From NCBI RefSeq assembly GCF_002149035.1, contig NZ_NGFP01000072.1, positions 2,797 to 35,322 of the forward strand: a DNA stretch of 32,526 nucleotides. The letters run 5' to 3'. Positions 14,901 through 22,357 of the stretch are shown here, piece by piece; position 1 is the stretch's first letter; the number at the start of each line of letters is the position of its first letter. The translations under genes were made by a program, and so were the position numbers. Origin of the DNA: Streptosporangium minutum (GTDB lineage Bacteria > Actinomycetota > Actinomycetes > Streptosporangiales > Streptosporangiaceae). Under the pieces are notes generated by a model. That model worked only from the letters and a program-made list of their open reading frames with translations, was not told where the DNA came from and did no database searches.

Positions 14901-15827
14901 TCACTCCATGCAGGTGAGCCAGCGGAGAGGATTGTCGTGGGTGATCAGGCTGATGGTCTCCTCGCTGATCCCGGCCTCGCGCAGCCGGGGCAGGAAGGTG
15001 CGGAACAGGTGGCTGTAGCCGCCTCCGCCGTACCGCTCGATCTCGGAGACCTTGGACAGGCCGCTGCTGAGCAGCAGCCGGTGCGCGTACCCGGCGTCGA
15101 TGAGGTCCAGCGCCTGCCGGAGCCGGTCGACGCCCAGGGAGGTGAGGCAGACGTAGCCGCCCCTCTCGACGATCTTACGGGGGGTGGCCGGGTCGGTCCC
15201 GGCGTCGGCGACACTGACCCGGTGGGCGGGCAGGCCCTCACCGAGGAGGATCTCCAGCAGGGCCGGGCCGCCGCGGTGGTGGGTGGCGACCGGCAGGCCG
15301 GAGGCCAGGGACGCCCTGGCGGCGGCGGCCACGCAGCGCTCCTCGGCGGGGGTCGGCTCGTCGCCCCAGACGCCGATCTCGCCGATCACGCCGGGGCGGG
15401 CGCTGGTGCCGTCCAGGCCGTCCTCGATCTCGGTCAGCAGGTGGCGGGTGAGGGCGTCGACCTCGGCGTCCAGCGCCCAGGAGGGGGTGAACGGACCGGC
15501 GAAGAAGCCGGTCCCGGCCACCACGGCCACCCGGCTGCCGGCCGTGACCCGGGCCAGCGCCGCGGCGTCACGGCCCATGCCGATGCAGCTCAGCTCGACG
15601 ACCAGGCCGAGCCTGTCGGACTGGCGCAGCCCGCACAGCTCCCTGGTGACCTCCTGCTCCTCGTCCAGCCATCGGTGGGGGTCGGAGACGGCGCCGGCCG
15701 CCCAGCGCATGTCGCTGCGCAGGTGCTCGCGGGGGAGGACCGCTCCGTTGACGGCGGACGGGGGGCAGGGGCCGCTGACGGTCCTGACAAGGGGAGCCTC
15801 GCGTGTGACGAGGGAAGCCTCTGGCAT
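14901..15827 (-). CDS. Phosphotriesterase-like amidohydrolase-fold protein, metal ligands degenerate
   Basis: A 308-residue protein aligned by eye along its length with the phosphotriesterase (PTE/PHP/PLL) family: 'VRTVSGPCPPSAVNG' at the start, 'VVAGTGFFAG', 'PGVIGEIGVWG', 'AEERCVAAAARAS' and the C-terminal 'RYGGGGYSHLFRTFLPRL' and 'THDNPLRWL'. The family binds two metals through HxH, a Lys/Glu, two later His and an Asp. Here HEH is R33-E34-H35, the expected second late His (GH in 'IGHLD') is replaced in 'VSVADAG' (D208), and the final Asp of 'LLSxD' is Gly256 in 'LLSSGLSK'. E150 and H183/H184 remain. Activity by the usual mechanism is doubtful; it may be a pseudoenzyme or use a different site. 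TAATGT lies six bases before the ATG, suggesting a leaderless mRNA. Confidence 0.82.
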   Translation of the reverse strand: MPEASLVTREAPLVRTVSGPCPPSAVNGAVLPREHLRSDMRWAAGAVSDPHRWLDEEQEVTRELCGLRQSDRLGLVVELSCIGMGRDAAALARVTAGSRVAVVAGTGFFAGPFTPSWALDAEVDALTRHLLTEIEDGLDGTSARPGVIGEIGVWGDEPTPAEERCVAAAARASLASGLPVATHHRGGPALLEILLGEGLPAHRVSVADAGTDPATPRKIVERGGYVCLTSLGVDRLRQALDLIDAGYAHRLLLSSGLSKVSEIERYGGGGYSHLFRTFLPRLREAGISEETISLITHDNPLRWLTCME

Positions 15828-15833
15828 GAACGG

Positions 15834-15839
15834 ACATTA
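15834..15839 (-). promoter_or_regulatory. -10 element of the phosphotriesterase-like gene, leaderless promoter
   Basis: TAATGT on the minus strand ends seven bases before the A of the ATG at 15827. There is no Shine-Dalgarno before that ATG. The surrounding tract (15840-15910) is AT-rich and holds GTAAAA (15853-15858) and TTTTAC (15878-15883), a possible operator dyad. Confidence 0.45.
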
Positions 15840-15913
15840 GCCCATATTTGGTGTAAAAATCGCGGAAGTCCGTATGGTTTTACCTTGGGGTTGTTAGTTG
15901 TGGCTCCAAACTA

Positions 15914-15943
15914 TTGACGGCTCGCAGTCCGGCGTGTGAATCT
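15914..15943 (+). promoter_or_regulatory. Candidate promoter of the xyloglucanase gene
   Basis: TTGACG (15914-15919), 18-bp spacer, GAATCT (15938-15943) preceded by TGTG. This implies a 5' leader of roughly 95 bases before the ATG at 16046. No CebR-type palindrome (TGGGAGCGCTCCCA) is present. Confidence 0.45.
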
Positions 15944-16045
15944 CTGGGCGTTCATGCACGCGCATCATGGGCGGTCGAAGGTCAGGGTCCCGTCACCTGA
16001 TCGTGCATGGCGGTTTGTCCATTGCTTTGCGAAGGGAAGCCGTAC

Positions 16046-18982
16046 ATGCGAAGAAGGCTGTTCAGCGTGCTCGCCGCCGTGGCGGTGGCGTGCGCGGCGG
16101 TCGGGACGGCGGTCGGGGGCGGGGCCGCGTCGGCGACCTCCCCCTCTGCCGCCGCCGAGCCGTACGAATGGAAGAACGTCCGGATCGACGGCGGCGGGTT
16201 CGTACCCGGGATCGTCTTCAACCAGACCGAGAAGAACCTGATCTACGCCCGCACCGACATAGGCGGCGCCTACCGCTGGGAGCAGGAGAGCCGGAGCTGG
16301 ACCCCGCTGCTCGACTGGGTGGGCTGGGACAAGTGGGGCTACAACGGTGTGGTCAGCCTCGCCACCGACCCGGTGGAGACCGGCCGGGTCTACGTCGCCG
16401 CGGGGATGTACACCAACGACTGGGATCCCGGCAACGGCGCGATCCTGCGCTCCGCGGACAAGGGGAGGACCTGGCAGGCCACCGCGCTGCCGTTCAAGCT
16501 CGGCGGCAACATGCCCGGCCGGGGGATGGGCGAGCGGCTGGCCGTCGACCCCAACGACAACGCCGTCGTGTATCTGGGGGCGCCCGACGGCAACGGCCTG
16601 TGGCGCAGCACCGACAAGGGCGTCACCTGGGCCAGGGTCGCGAGCTTTCCCAACCCGGGGAACTACGCCCAGGACCCGTCCGACCCCAGCGGCTACCTCA
16701 GCCACCGGCCGGGCGTGGTCTGGGTGACCTTCGACCCGTCCTCGGCGACCGCGGGCAGGAGGACCCAGAGGATCTACGTCGGCGTCGCGGACAAGGAGAA
16801 CACGGTCTACAGCTCCGCCGACGCCGGCGCCACTTGGACCAGGGTCGCCGGGCAGCCGACCGGCCACATCGCGCACAAGGGCGTCCTCGACCACGCCGGC
16901 CACGCGCTCTACATCGCCACCAGCGACACCGGCGGGCCGTACGACGGGGGCAAGGGCGACGTGTGGAGGCTCGACACGGTCACCGGCGCGTGGACCCGGA
17001 TCAGCCCGATCCCGTCCAGCTCGGCCGACGACTACTTCGGCTACAGCGGGCTCACGATCGACCGCCGGGATCCCGGCACGCTGATGGTCGCCACCCAGGT
17101 CTCCTGGTGGCCTGACGTGATCTTCTTCCGCTCCACCGACGCCGGTGCGACCTGGACCCGGATCTGGGACTGGGCCTCGTACCCCGACAGGACCTTCCGT
17201 TACCAGATGGACGTCTCCTCCTCGCCCTGGCTGACCTTCGGGGCGAACCCGCAGCCACCGGAGACGGCCCCCAAGCTCGGCTGGATGACGGAATCGCTGG
17301 AGATCGACCCGTTCGACTCCAACCGCATGATGTACGGCACCGGCGCCACGCTCTACGGCACCGAGGACCTGCTCAAGTGGGACACCGGCGGCCAGTTCAC
17401 CATCAAGCCGATGGTGAAGGGGCTTGAGGAGACCGCCGTCCTCGACCTGATCAGCCCGCCCAGCGGGGCCCCGCTGGTCAGCGGCCTCGGCGACATCGGC
17501 GGCTTCCGCCACACCGACCTGGCCGCCGTGCCGCCGATGATGTTCACCTCACCCGGCTTCACCAGCACGACCAGCCTCGACTACGCCGAGACCAGGCCCG
17601 CCGTGATGGTCCGCGCGGGCAACTTCACCGACGCCGACCGCCCCTTCGACAGCCACGTCGCCTTCTCCACGGACGGCGGCGCCAGCTGGTTCCAGGGAGC
17701 CGAACCGGGCGGGATCAACGAGGGCGGCACGGTCGCGGCGGCGGCCGACGGCTCCCGGTTCGTCTGGGCGCCCAAGGGCGTGGCCGTCCACCACTCGACC
17801 GGTTCCGGCACCTCCTGGACCGCGTCCACCGGCATCCCCGCCGGGGCCGTGGTGGAGTCGGACCGGGTGAACCCGGCCAGGTTCTACGGGTTCGGCGCCG
17901 GGAGGTTCTACGCCAGCACCGACGGCGGCGCCTCCTTCGCGGCCACCGCCGCGACCGGGCTGCCGGCCACGGGCGACGTCAAGTTCAAGGCCGTCCCCGG
18001 CCGCGAGGGGGACATCTGGCTGGCGGGCGGCGACACCGCCGCCGGCGGCACGTCCGGGATCTGGCACTCCACCGACGGCGGCGTGTCCTTCACCAGGCTG
18101 TCCGGCGTCACGAACGCGGTCAACATCGGCTTCGGCAAGGCCGCGCCGGGCAGGGCCTACCAGGCGCTGTACGCGGTCGCCACAATCGGCGGGGTGAACG
18201 GCGTCTTCCGCTCCGACGACACGGGCGCGAGCTGGGTCAGGATCAACGACGACCGGCACCGGTACGGCAACATGGGCGAGGCCGTCACCGGCGACCCCCG
18301 GGTCTACGGCCGGGTCTATCTCGGCACCAACGGCCGGGGCATCCTCTACGCCGACACCGGCGGCACCGTGCCGCCCGACGACACCACCCCGCCGTCCAGG
18401 CCCGGCACGCCGGCCGCCTCGGCGATCACCTCGTCGGGCGCGACGCTGACCTGGACGGCGTCCACCGACGACACCGCGGTGACCGGCTACGACGTCTACC
18501 GGGAGGCCGGGGCGACGGACGTGAAGGCGGGCTCGTCCTCCTCGGCGTCGTTCGCGCTGACCGGACTGGCCGCCGACACCTCCCACACCTACTACGTGAT
18601 CGCCCGCGACGGGGCGGGCAACAGCTCCACCGCCTCCGGCCCGGTCACCTTCAGGACGGCCGCCGGGCCGGCGGGCGGCGGGTGCGCCGCCGCCTACAAG
18701 GTGACCAACTCCTGGCCCGGCGGCTTCCAGGGCGAGGTGACGGTGAAGAACACCGGGACCTCGGCGATCAGCGCCTGGACCGTCACGTGGTCGTTCCCGG
18801 ACGGCCAGACGATCACCCAGCTCTGGAGCGGCGTCCACACCCAGACCGGCGCGGACGTCACCGTCAGGAACGCGGGCTGGAACGGCGGCCTGGGAGGCGG
18901 GGCGTCCACGGCGTTCGGCTTCGGCGGCAGCTGGACCGGCGCCAACGGCGTCCCCGCCACCGTCACCTGCACGGCCGGATAG
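16046..18982 (+). CDS. Secreted GH74 xyloglucanase with FN3 and CBM2 domains
   Basis: A 978-residue secreted endo-xyloglucanase. A signal peptide covers about residues 1-37. The GH74 domain (about 40-770) is a two-propeller fold studded with Asp-box-like motifs (SADKGRTW, STDKGVTW, SADAGATW, STDGGASW). The paired catalytic aspartates are D71 in 'RTDIGGAYRW' and D483 in 'GLGDIGGFRH', near D70/D480 of Clostridium thermocellum Xgh74A. A fibronectin type III module (about 778-872, 'TPPSRPGTPAAS' to 'GPVTFRT') and a family 2 cellulose-binding module (about 880-978, Cys880 and Cys976 as the usual end-to-end disulfide) follow. The ATG at 16046 has an AAGGGAAG Shine-Dalgarno and begins the signal peptide; an in-frame ATG at 16007 is not used in this reading. 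The stop lies within a 37-bp tandem repeat. Confidence 0.95.
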   Translation: MRRRLFSVLAAVAVACAAVGTAVGGGAASATSPSAAAEPYEWKNVRIDGGGFVPGIVFNQTEKNLIYARTDIGGAYRWEQESRSWTPLLDWVGWDKWGYNGVVSLATDPVETGRVYVAAGMYTNDWDPGNGAILRSADKGRTWQATALPFKLGGNMPGRGMGERLAVDPNDNAVVYLGAPDGNGLWRSTDKGVTWARVASFPNPGNYAQDPSDPSGYLSHRPGVVWVTFDPSSATAGRRTQRIYVGVADKENTVYSSADAGATWTRVAGQPTGHIAHKGVLDHAGHALYIATSDTGGPYDGGKGDVWRLDTVTGAWTRISPIPSSSADDYFGYSGLTIDRRDPGTLMVATQVSWWPDVIFFRSTDAGATWTRIWDWASYPDRTFRYQMDVSSSPWLTFGANPQPPETAPKLGWMTESLEIDPFDSNRMMYGTGATLYGTEDLLKWDTGGQFTIKPMVKGLEETAVLDLISPPSGAPLVSGLGDIGGFRHTDLAAVPPMMFTSPGFTSTTSLDYAETRPAVMVRAGNFTDADRPFDSHVAFSTDGGASWFQGAEPGGINEGGTVAAAADGSRFVWAPKGVAVHHSTGSGTSWTASTGIPAGAVVESDRVNPARFYGFGAGRFYASTDGGASFAATAATGLPATGDVKFKAVPGREGDIWLAGGDTAAGGTSGIWHSTDGGVSFTRLSGVTNAVNIGFGKAAPGRAYQALYAVATIGGVNGVFRSDDTGASWVRINDDRHRYGNMGEAVTGDPRVYGRVYLGTNGRGILYADTGGTVPPDDTTPPSRPGTPAASAITSSGATLTWTASTDDTAVTGYDVYREAGATDVKAGSSSSASFALTGLAADTSHTYYVIARDGAGNSSTASGPVTFRTAAGPAGGGCAAAYKVTNSWPGGFQGEVTVKNTGTSAISAWTVTWSFPDGQTITQLWSGVHTQTGADVTVRNAGWNGGLGGGASTAFGFGGSWTGANGVPATVTCTAG

Positions 18983-19106
18983 CCCGGCCGTCCTGACCGT
19001 CGCCTGCACGGCCGGACAGCCCGGCGGTCCTGACCGCCACCTGTACGGCCCGGCTGTCCTGACCGTCGCCTGTACGGCCGGATAGCCCGGCGGTCCTGAC
19101 CGTCAC
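18959..19106 (+). repeat. 37-bp tandem repeat spanning the xyloglucanase stop codon
   Basis: Units are 18959-18995, 18996-19032, 19033-19061 (8 bp deleted) and 19062-19098, plus a partial unit of about 8 bp. Each starts ACCGTC(A/G)CCTG(C/T)ACGGCC. Unit one contains the last codons of the CBM2 (TVTCTAG) and the TAG stop; later units are copies of this gene end. Units one and two agree at 34 of 37 positions by eye. Confidence 0.9.
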
Positions 19107-19109
19107 GGT

Positions 19110-19137
19110 CCCGCGCGGCCCTCCGGGGAGGCGCGGG
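19110..19137 (+). terminator. Likely terminator after the xyloglucanase repeat tract
   Basis: Arms CCCGCG (19110-19115) and CGCGGG (19132-19137) enclose CCTCC-gg-GGAGG (19120-19131), with a small bulge. It follows the repeat tract, about 130 bp after the stop. Confidence 0.4.
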
Positions 19138-19198
19138 GCCACCCGGCCGCGGCGCCGGAAGGAGGGTGGCGCCGGCCCCGCTCTGCGCCCTGAGTCGC

Positions 19199-19244
19199 AG
19201 GCGCCACTCATCCCCCGGAACAGGCGCGATTCATCCCCCGGAAG
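19199..19244 (+). repeat. Two tandem 23-bp repeats upstream of the PGPGW gene
   Basis: 19199-19221 and 19222-19244 share AGGCGC and TCATCCCCCGGAA, with about 20 of 23 positions identical. Each carries ATCCCCCGGA, which is the exact reverse complement of TCCGGGGGAT at 19290-19299, the Shine-Dalgarno region of the next gene. Confidence 0.75.
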
Positions 19245-19302
19245 GAGTGTAGATCAGTTGAGCTGACCTATTCTGGAGCGAAACAACTGTCCGGGGGATC
19301 GC

Positions 19303-19953
19303 GTGGCTATCTCAGACGGGGTGCGGAACACCCAGGACGGGGCCGAGTGGCCGTCCGAAACCGATGGCGCGGACGCGTCGCGGCCCGAGCCCGGCCACAC
19401 CGGGCCGTCGCCGTCCGGGGCCCGTTCCGCCGGAGCGCCGCGGTCCGGCACCGGCGACACCGGAGCTCCGTGGGCGCAGACCAGTGACGCCGGCACGTCA
19501 CAGCCCGGCACCGGAGCTCCGTGGGCGCAGACCGGCGACGCCGACGCGCTGAAGGACGAGGCGGCGCGGCGGTCCGGCATCCACGGCTGGCTCGACGGCG
19601 TCAGGTCGACCCGCACGGGCCACCTCACCCTCAAGATCGTCATCGGCGTCATCGGCACCATGCTGGTCATCGCCGGCCTCATCATGGTCCCCTTCCCCGG
19701 CCCCGGCTGGCTGGTGGTCTTCGCCGGCCTCGCCGTCCTGGCCACCGAGTTCCACTGGGCCCGCCGGCTGCTGGAGTTCGGCAAGCGGACCCTGTCCGCC
19801 TGGACGACCTGGCTCGGCCGTCAGGGCTGGACCGTCAAGATCCTGGTGGTCCTCGTCGCCGCGGCGGCCGCCACGGCGATCGTCTACTACGGCCTCAAGC
19901 TCAGCTTCGGCCTCGACCTGGTCACCGAGGCCCAGAAGCTCATCAACCGCTAG
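19303..19953 (+). CDS. PGPGW-family membrane protein (TIGR02611-like) with repetitive N-terminus
   Basis: A 216-residue membrane protein of unknown function. The conserved part starts near residue 93: a hydrophobic hairpin 'TLKIVIGVIGTMLVIAGLIM', the signature PGPGW at 132-136, a second helix 'LVVFAGLAVLATEF', an amphipathic stretch 'HWARRLLEFGKR', and a last helix 'VKILVVLVAAAAATAIVYYG'. This matches actinobacterial TIGR02611/PGPGW proteins. The first ~90 residues are low-complexity (Gly, Ala, Pro, Ser, Asp) and contain two copies of a 17-residue unit with TGAPWAQT, encoded by a 51-bp direct repeat at about 19458 and 19509. The GTG at 19303 has GGGGGAT upstream. That Shine-Dalgarno can pair with the two ATCCCCCGGA copies further upstream. 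It is probably monocistronic. Confidence 0.85.
   Translation: MAISDGVRNTQDGAEWPSETDGADASRPEPGHTGPSPSGARSAGAPRSGTGDTGAPWAQTSDAGTSQPGTGAPWAQTGDADALKDEAARRSGIHGWLDGVRSTRTGHLTLKIVIGVIGTMLVIAGLIMVPFPGPGWLVVFAGLAVLATEFHWARRLLEFGKRTLSAWTTWLGRQGWTVKILVVLVAAAAATAIVYYGLKLSFGLDLVTEAQKLINR
19458..19559 (+). repeat. 51-bp direct repeat in the PGPGW gene 5' region
   Basis: CACCGGAGCTCCGTGGGCGC, continuing AGACC, begins at 19458 and again at 19509, a 51-bp (17-codon) period. The core of about 25 bp is identical and the rest of the unit has drifted. Confidence 0.8.
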
Positions 19954-20229
19954 CCGCGTTTTCCGTAGGTGCGGCATCGTCGCAGGCCAGATGCTATGCA
20001 GGATCCACCACTGTAAGGAGTCGTCCCAGGTCGGCGGGGGTCGCGTGCGGGACGCAGGGCGAGCCGCCCTCTCCGCCGGGCGGCCACGGGCGTGCCCCGC
20101 CGACGGGATGGGGCGCAGAGGTTTTACCCGGGACCGGCCGCCACACTGTCGTCCCCATGCATCACTCTCCGTAGTCTCTCCCCGTCCGATCCCCAGAGAC
20201 ATCCCGAGACACAAGGAGAGTGACCTCCG
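19954..20229. other. 276-bp spacer between the PGPGW gene and the small secreted protein
   Basis: No convincing coding sequence. A hairpin GCCGCCC-tctccgcc-GGGCGGC (20063-20084) may terminate the PGPGW transcript. AAGGAG (20213-20218) serves the next gene, 11 bases before its ATG. I see no clear promoter hexamers and no tRNA-like cloverleaf. Confidence 0.4.
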
Positions 20230-20604
20230 ATGCGCGTCCTGTCTTCGACGGCCGCCCTGGCCGCGGCCGGAATCGTCGCCGTGACCGGCGTCCCCGCCCA
20301 CGCCGACGCCGTCAACCTGGGGGCGACGGTCCAGCCCGGCGCGGAGGTCTTCCTCACCGAGGAACTCGTCCCCACGGCCCCCTACAAGGGCAAGGTGCTG
20401 GTCAAGCTGGAGAACAACGGCGTGCCGACCGAGATCAAGATCAGTAACTGCAAGGGCAGGTACTTGGGAGCGGTGTCGATCATCGCCAACGACCACGCCC
20501 CCTACGTCGCCGCCGACCCTGACACGGCCCCGGCCTGCATCCGCTTCAAGGTGAAGAACCTCGGCGCCACCCCGGCCACCATCGTGGGCGCCGGCTACTT
20601 CTAG
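20230..20604 (+). CDS. Small secreted protein of unknown function
   Basis: A 124-residue precursor. Residues 1-25 are a signal peptide (MRVLSSTAAL..., cleavage after AHA, consensus A-X-A). The mature ~99 residues look like a small beta-sandwich: 'GATVQPGAEVFLTEELVP', 'KGKVLVKLENNGVPTEIKI', 'IRFKVKNLGATPATIVGAG'. Two cysteines, C74 and C103, could form one disulfide. The wording around 'KVLVKLENNG' and 'FKVKNLGATPATI' recalls immunoglobulin-like domains, but I cannot name a family. AAGGAG lies upstream at a slightly long spacing. Secretion to the cell surface or medium is inferred from the signal peptide only. Confidence 0.8.
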   Translation: MRVLSSTAALAAAGIVAVTGVPAHADAVNLGATVQPGAEVFLTEELVPTAPYKGKVLVKLENNGVPTEIKISNCKGRYLGAVSIIANDHAPYVAADPDTAPACIRFKVKNLGATPATIVGAGYF

Positions 20605-20734
20605 CCCGTCACGCGCGCCCGGTGGCCTCCGGCCCGCCCTTGCCCGGTGTCCCGGTCCGGCCCGCGGGCCGGTCGCCTCCCGGACGGTCCGCGCGGTGGA
20701 CGGGGGAACGGCGGCCTCGGCCGTCACCACTCCC

Positions 20735-20784
20735 TTGTCACCGCTGTGAGTGTTGTCACCGCTGTGAGTGGGATCACACCGGAA
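20735..20784 (+). promoter_or_regulatory. Two exact 18-bp repeats with TCAC-N4-GTGA dyads, probable operators of the PucR-type gene
   Basis: TTGTCACCGCTGTGAGTG occurs twice back to back (20735-20752, 20753-20770). Each contains the perfect dyad TCAC-cgct-GTGA (20738-20749, 20756-20767). A third half-related element GTGAgtgggATCAC follows. It lies 80-115 bp upstream of the regulator's GTG start, where an autoregulatory site or promoter-proximal operator would be expected. Confidence 0.6.
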
Positions 20785-20850
20785 AATGTGCGTTTCGGCC
20801 AGAAGAAGCAGTGAAGGGATCGGAGTACCGTCCGGGGCAGGAGGACCCAC

Positions 20851-22050
20851 GTGAGCCTTGCCCGTGCCGTCGAACAGCCGCTGGCCGACATCCCCCGTGA
20901 GTTCGCCGACGCCCTCCGCCCCTACCTGCACGAGCTGACCGAGGAGATGGCCGGCGAGATCGAGGCGAGCGTGCCCGAATACTCCCGGCAGAGCGGCGCC
21001 TACGCCCGCAACGTCAGGCACGCCGTCGAGGAGGCCCTGGCGGGCTTCGTGAACCGGGTCGGCGACAGGGGAGCCAGCCGGTCCCGGCTGCTGGAGGTCT
21101 ACCGCGCGGTGGGCAGCGGGGAGGCGGCCGAGGGACGGCCGCTGGATTCGCTCCAGTCCGCGCTGCGGATCTGCGCCAGGGTGGCGTGGCGGAAGCTGGC
21201 CGAGGAATCCGAGCGGCTGAACCTGTCCAGGCAGCGCATGTGCGACATCGGGGAGGCGATCCTGGTCTACCTTGACGAGATCGCCGCCGCCGCGGCCGAC
21301 GGCTACGCCGAGGCTCAGGCGAGGGTGGCGGGCGAGCTCGAACTGCGCCGCCGGCGGCTGCTCGACCTGCTGGTCGCCGACCCGCCCGCCGACCCCCGGG
21401 CCGTGGCCGACCTCGCCAGGTCGGTGCGGTGGACCATGCCGCGCACCGTGGCCTGCGTCGCGCTGGCCGCGCGTGCCCGGGACGAGCCGTCCAGGCCGGG
21501 CCTGCCGCCCGACGTGCTCGCCGATCTCGACCGCTCCGACCCCTGCCTGGTCGTTCCCGACCCCGACGGTCCGGGACGGCACGGCCTGCTCGACGCGCTG
21601 GCCGCGGACTGGACCGTGGTGATCGGCCCCGCGGTCGGCGTGGGCGAGGCGGCCCTGTCGCTCAGGCTCGCCCGTGACGCCCTGGCCCTGGCCCGCCGTG
21701 GCGTGCTCGACGACGGCCGCAGCATCAGGGCGGCCCATCACCTGGCCACCTTGATGATCTTCCAGGACGAGGCGCTGATCCAGATCATGGGACGGGCCCG
21801 GCTGGCGCCCCTGCGCGCTCTGCGCCCCGCCCAGCGCGACCGGCTGGCCGAGACGCTGCTGGCCTGGCTGCAGAGCGGCAACGCCACCGAGGTGGCGGCC
21901 CGGCTGCACATCCACCCCCAGACCGTCCGGTACCGGCTGCGCCAGGCCACCGAGCTCTTCGCCGACCAGCTCGGCACCCCCGGCGACCGCTTCGAGCTGG
22001 AGGTCGTCCTGCGCGCCCGGGCCGCCGGGCTGCACGCCGTACCGGACTGA
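20851..22050 (+). CDS. PucR/CdaR-type transcriptional regulator
   Basis: A 399-residue cytoplasmic regulator. The first ~165 residues are a helical sensor region ('ALRPYLHELTEEMAGEIEAS', 'LDSLQSALRICARVAWRKL') like the RsbRD-N-type domains seen in actinobacterial PucR proteins. A middle GGDEF-like degenerate domain follows ('VACVALAARARD', 'GVGEAALSLRLARDALALAR'). The C-terminal HTH of the PucR_C type is at about 345-372 ('GNATEVAARLHIHPQTVRYR'). Such proteins regulate purine, amino-acid or secondary-metabolic genes; the target here is unknown. The GTG at 20851 has an excellent GGAGGA Shine-Dalgarno. The repeated TCAC-N4-GTGA sites upstream suggest autoregulation. It stands alone between two secreted-protein genes. 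Confidence 0.9.
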   Translation: MSLARAVEQPLADIPREFADALRPYLHELTEEMAGEIEASVPEYSRQSGAYARNVRHAVEEALAGFVNRVGDRGASRSRLLEVYRAVGSGEAAEGRPLDSLQSALRICARVAWRKLAEESERLNLSRQRMCDIGEAILVYLDEIAAAAADGYAEAQARVAGELELRRRRLLDLLVADPPADPRAVADLARSVRWTMPRTVACVALAARARDEPSRPGLPPDVLADLDRSDPCLVVPDPDGPGRHGLLDALAADWTVVIGPAVGVGEAALSLRLARDALALARRGVLDDGRSIRAAHHLATLMIFQDEALIQIMGRARLAPLRALRPAQRDRLAETLLAWLQSGNATEVAARLHIHPQTVRYRLRQATELFADQLGTPGDRFELEVVLRARAAGLHAVPD

Positions 22051-22357
22051 CGTCCCGCGGCCTCTGGCCGGGGATCCGGTGAGGCGGGTCACCGGCGACC
22101 GCGGCCGTTCATGGAAGGTCCCGGATCTGTCACGCCGCGGTGACGCGATCCGCCATGGCCCGAAACCTGTGGTGGTGAGCCTGCCGTCGGCTCCGGGCGC
22201 CGCTGTATCGGCCCGCCCGGAAAGGGGAGAGGAAGGCGATTTAAAAATCCGCCTGTAAAGCTTTACGTGCGAATATCCAGTTATGCGGGAATATGCCGGT
22301 TAAACCGATTCGGTATAGGCCGTGATCTTGGATGATTATCAAGCCTAAAATGCCGCC
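22051..22357. other. 307-bp spacer with an AT-rich promoter island
   Basis: 22051-22234 is GC-rich with nothing recognisable. 22235-22357 is strikingly AT-rich and holds the palindrome GTAAAG/CTTTAC (22255-22266), GGCGATTT-a-aaATCCGCC-like symmetry (22236-22253), CGGTTAAACCG-like symmetry (22292-22302) and the TAAAAT hexamer before the next gene. Regulator binding is likely but the regulator is unknown. Confidence 0.45.
22346..22351 (+). promoter_or_regulatory. -10 element of the propeller-like secreted protein gene, leaderless promoter
   Basis: TAAAAT followed by six bases (GCCGCC) and then the GTG start at 22358. No Shine-Dalgarno precedes the GTG. A weak GTGATC at 22322-22327 is the only -35 candidate (18-bp spacer). 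Confidence 0.5.

Noticed and set aside
16046-18982. Asp-box repeats suggesting a sialidase to go with the nan operon
   Set aside because: The spacing and the two catalytic aspartates (RTDIGG, GDIGG) are those of GH74; there is no sialidase Arg triad or FRIP motif, and FN3-CBM2 fits a plant-polysaccharide enzyme.
18959-19106. CRISPR-like array of 37-bp repeats
   Set aside because: Units are directly adjacent with no spacers and begin inside a coding sequence; it is a simple tandem repeat.
19975-20160. Possible tRNA or structured RNA in the spacer
   Set aside because: No cloverleaf, T-loop or anticodon arm can be drawn; only a short terminator-like hairpin is seen.
20120-20160. ECF-type promoter (GGGACC...CGTC) before the small secreted protein gene
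   Set aside because: The spacing between the elements is about 14 bases, too short for a usual ECF promoter; not listed.
19498-22092. Very long minus-strand open frame (864 codons) opposite three plus-strand genes
   Set aside because: It is open only because of GC-rich third positions; it is antisense to genes with clear domains and Shine-Dalgarno sites and has no recognisable protein features.
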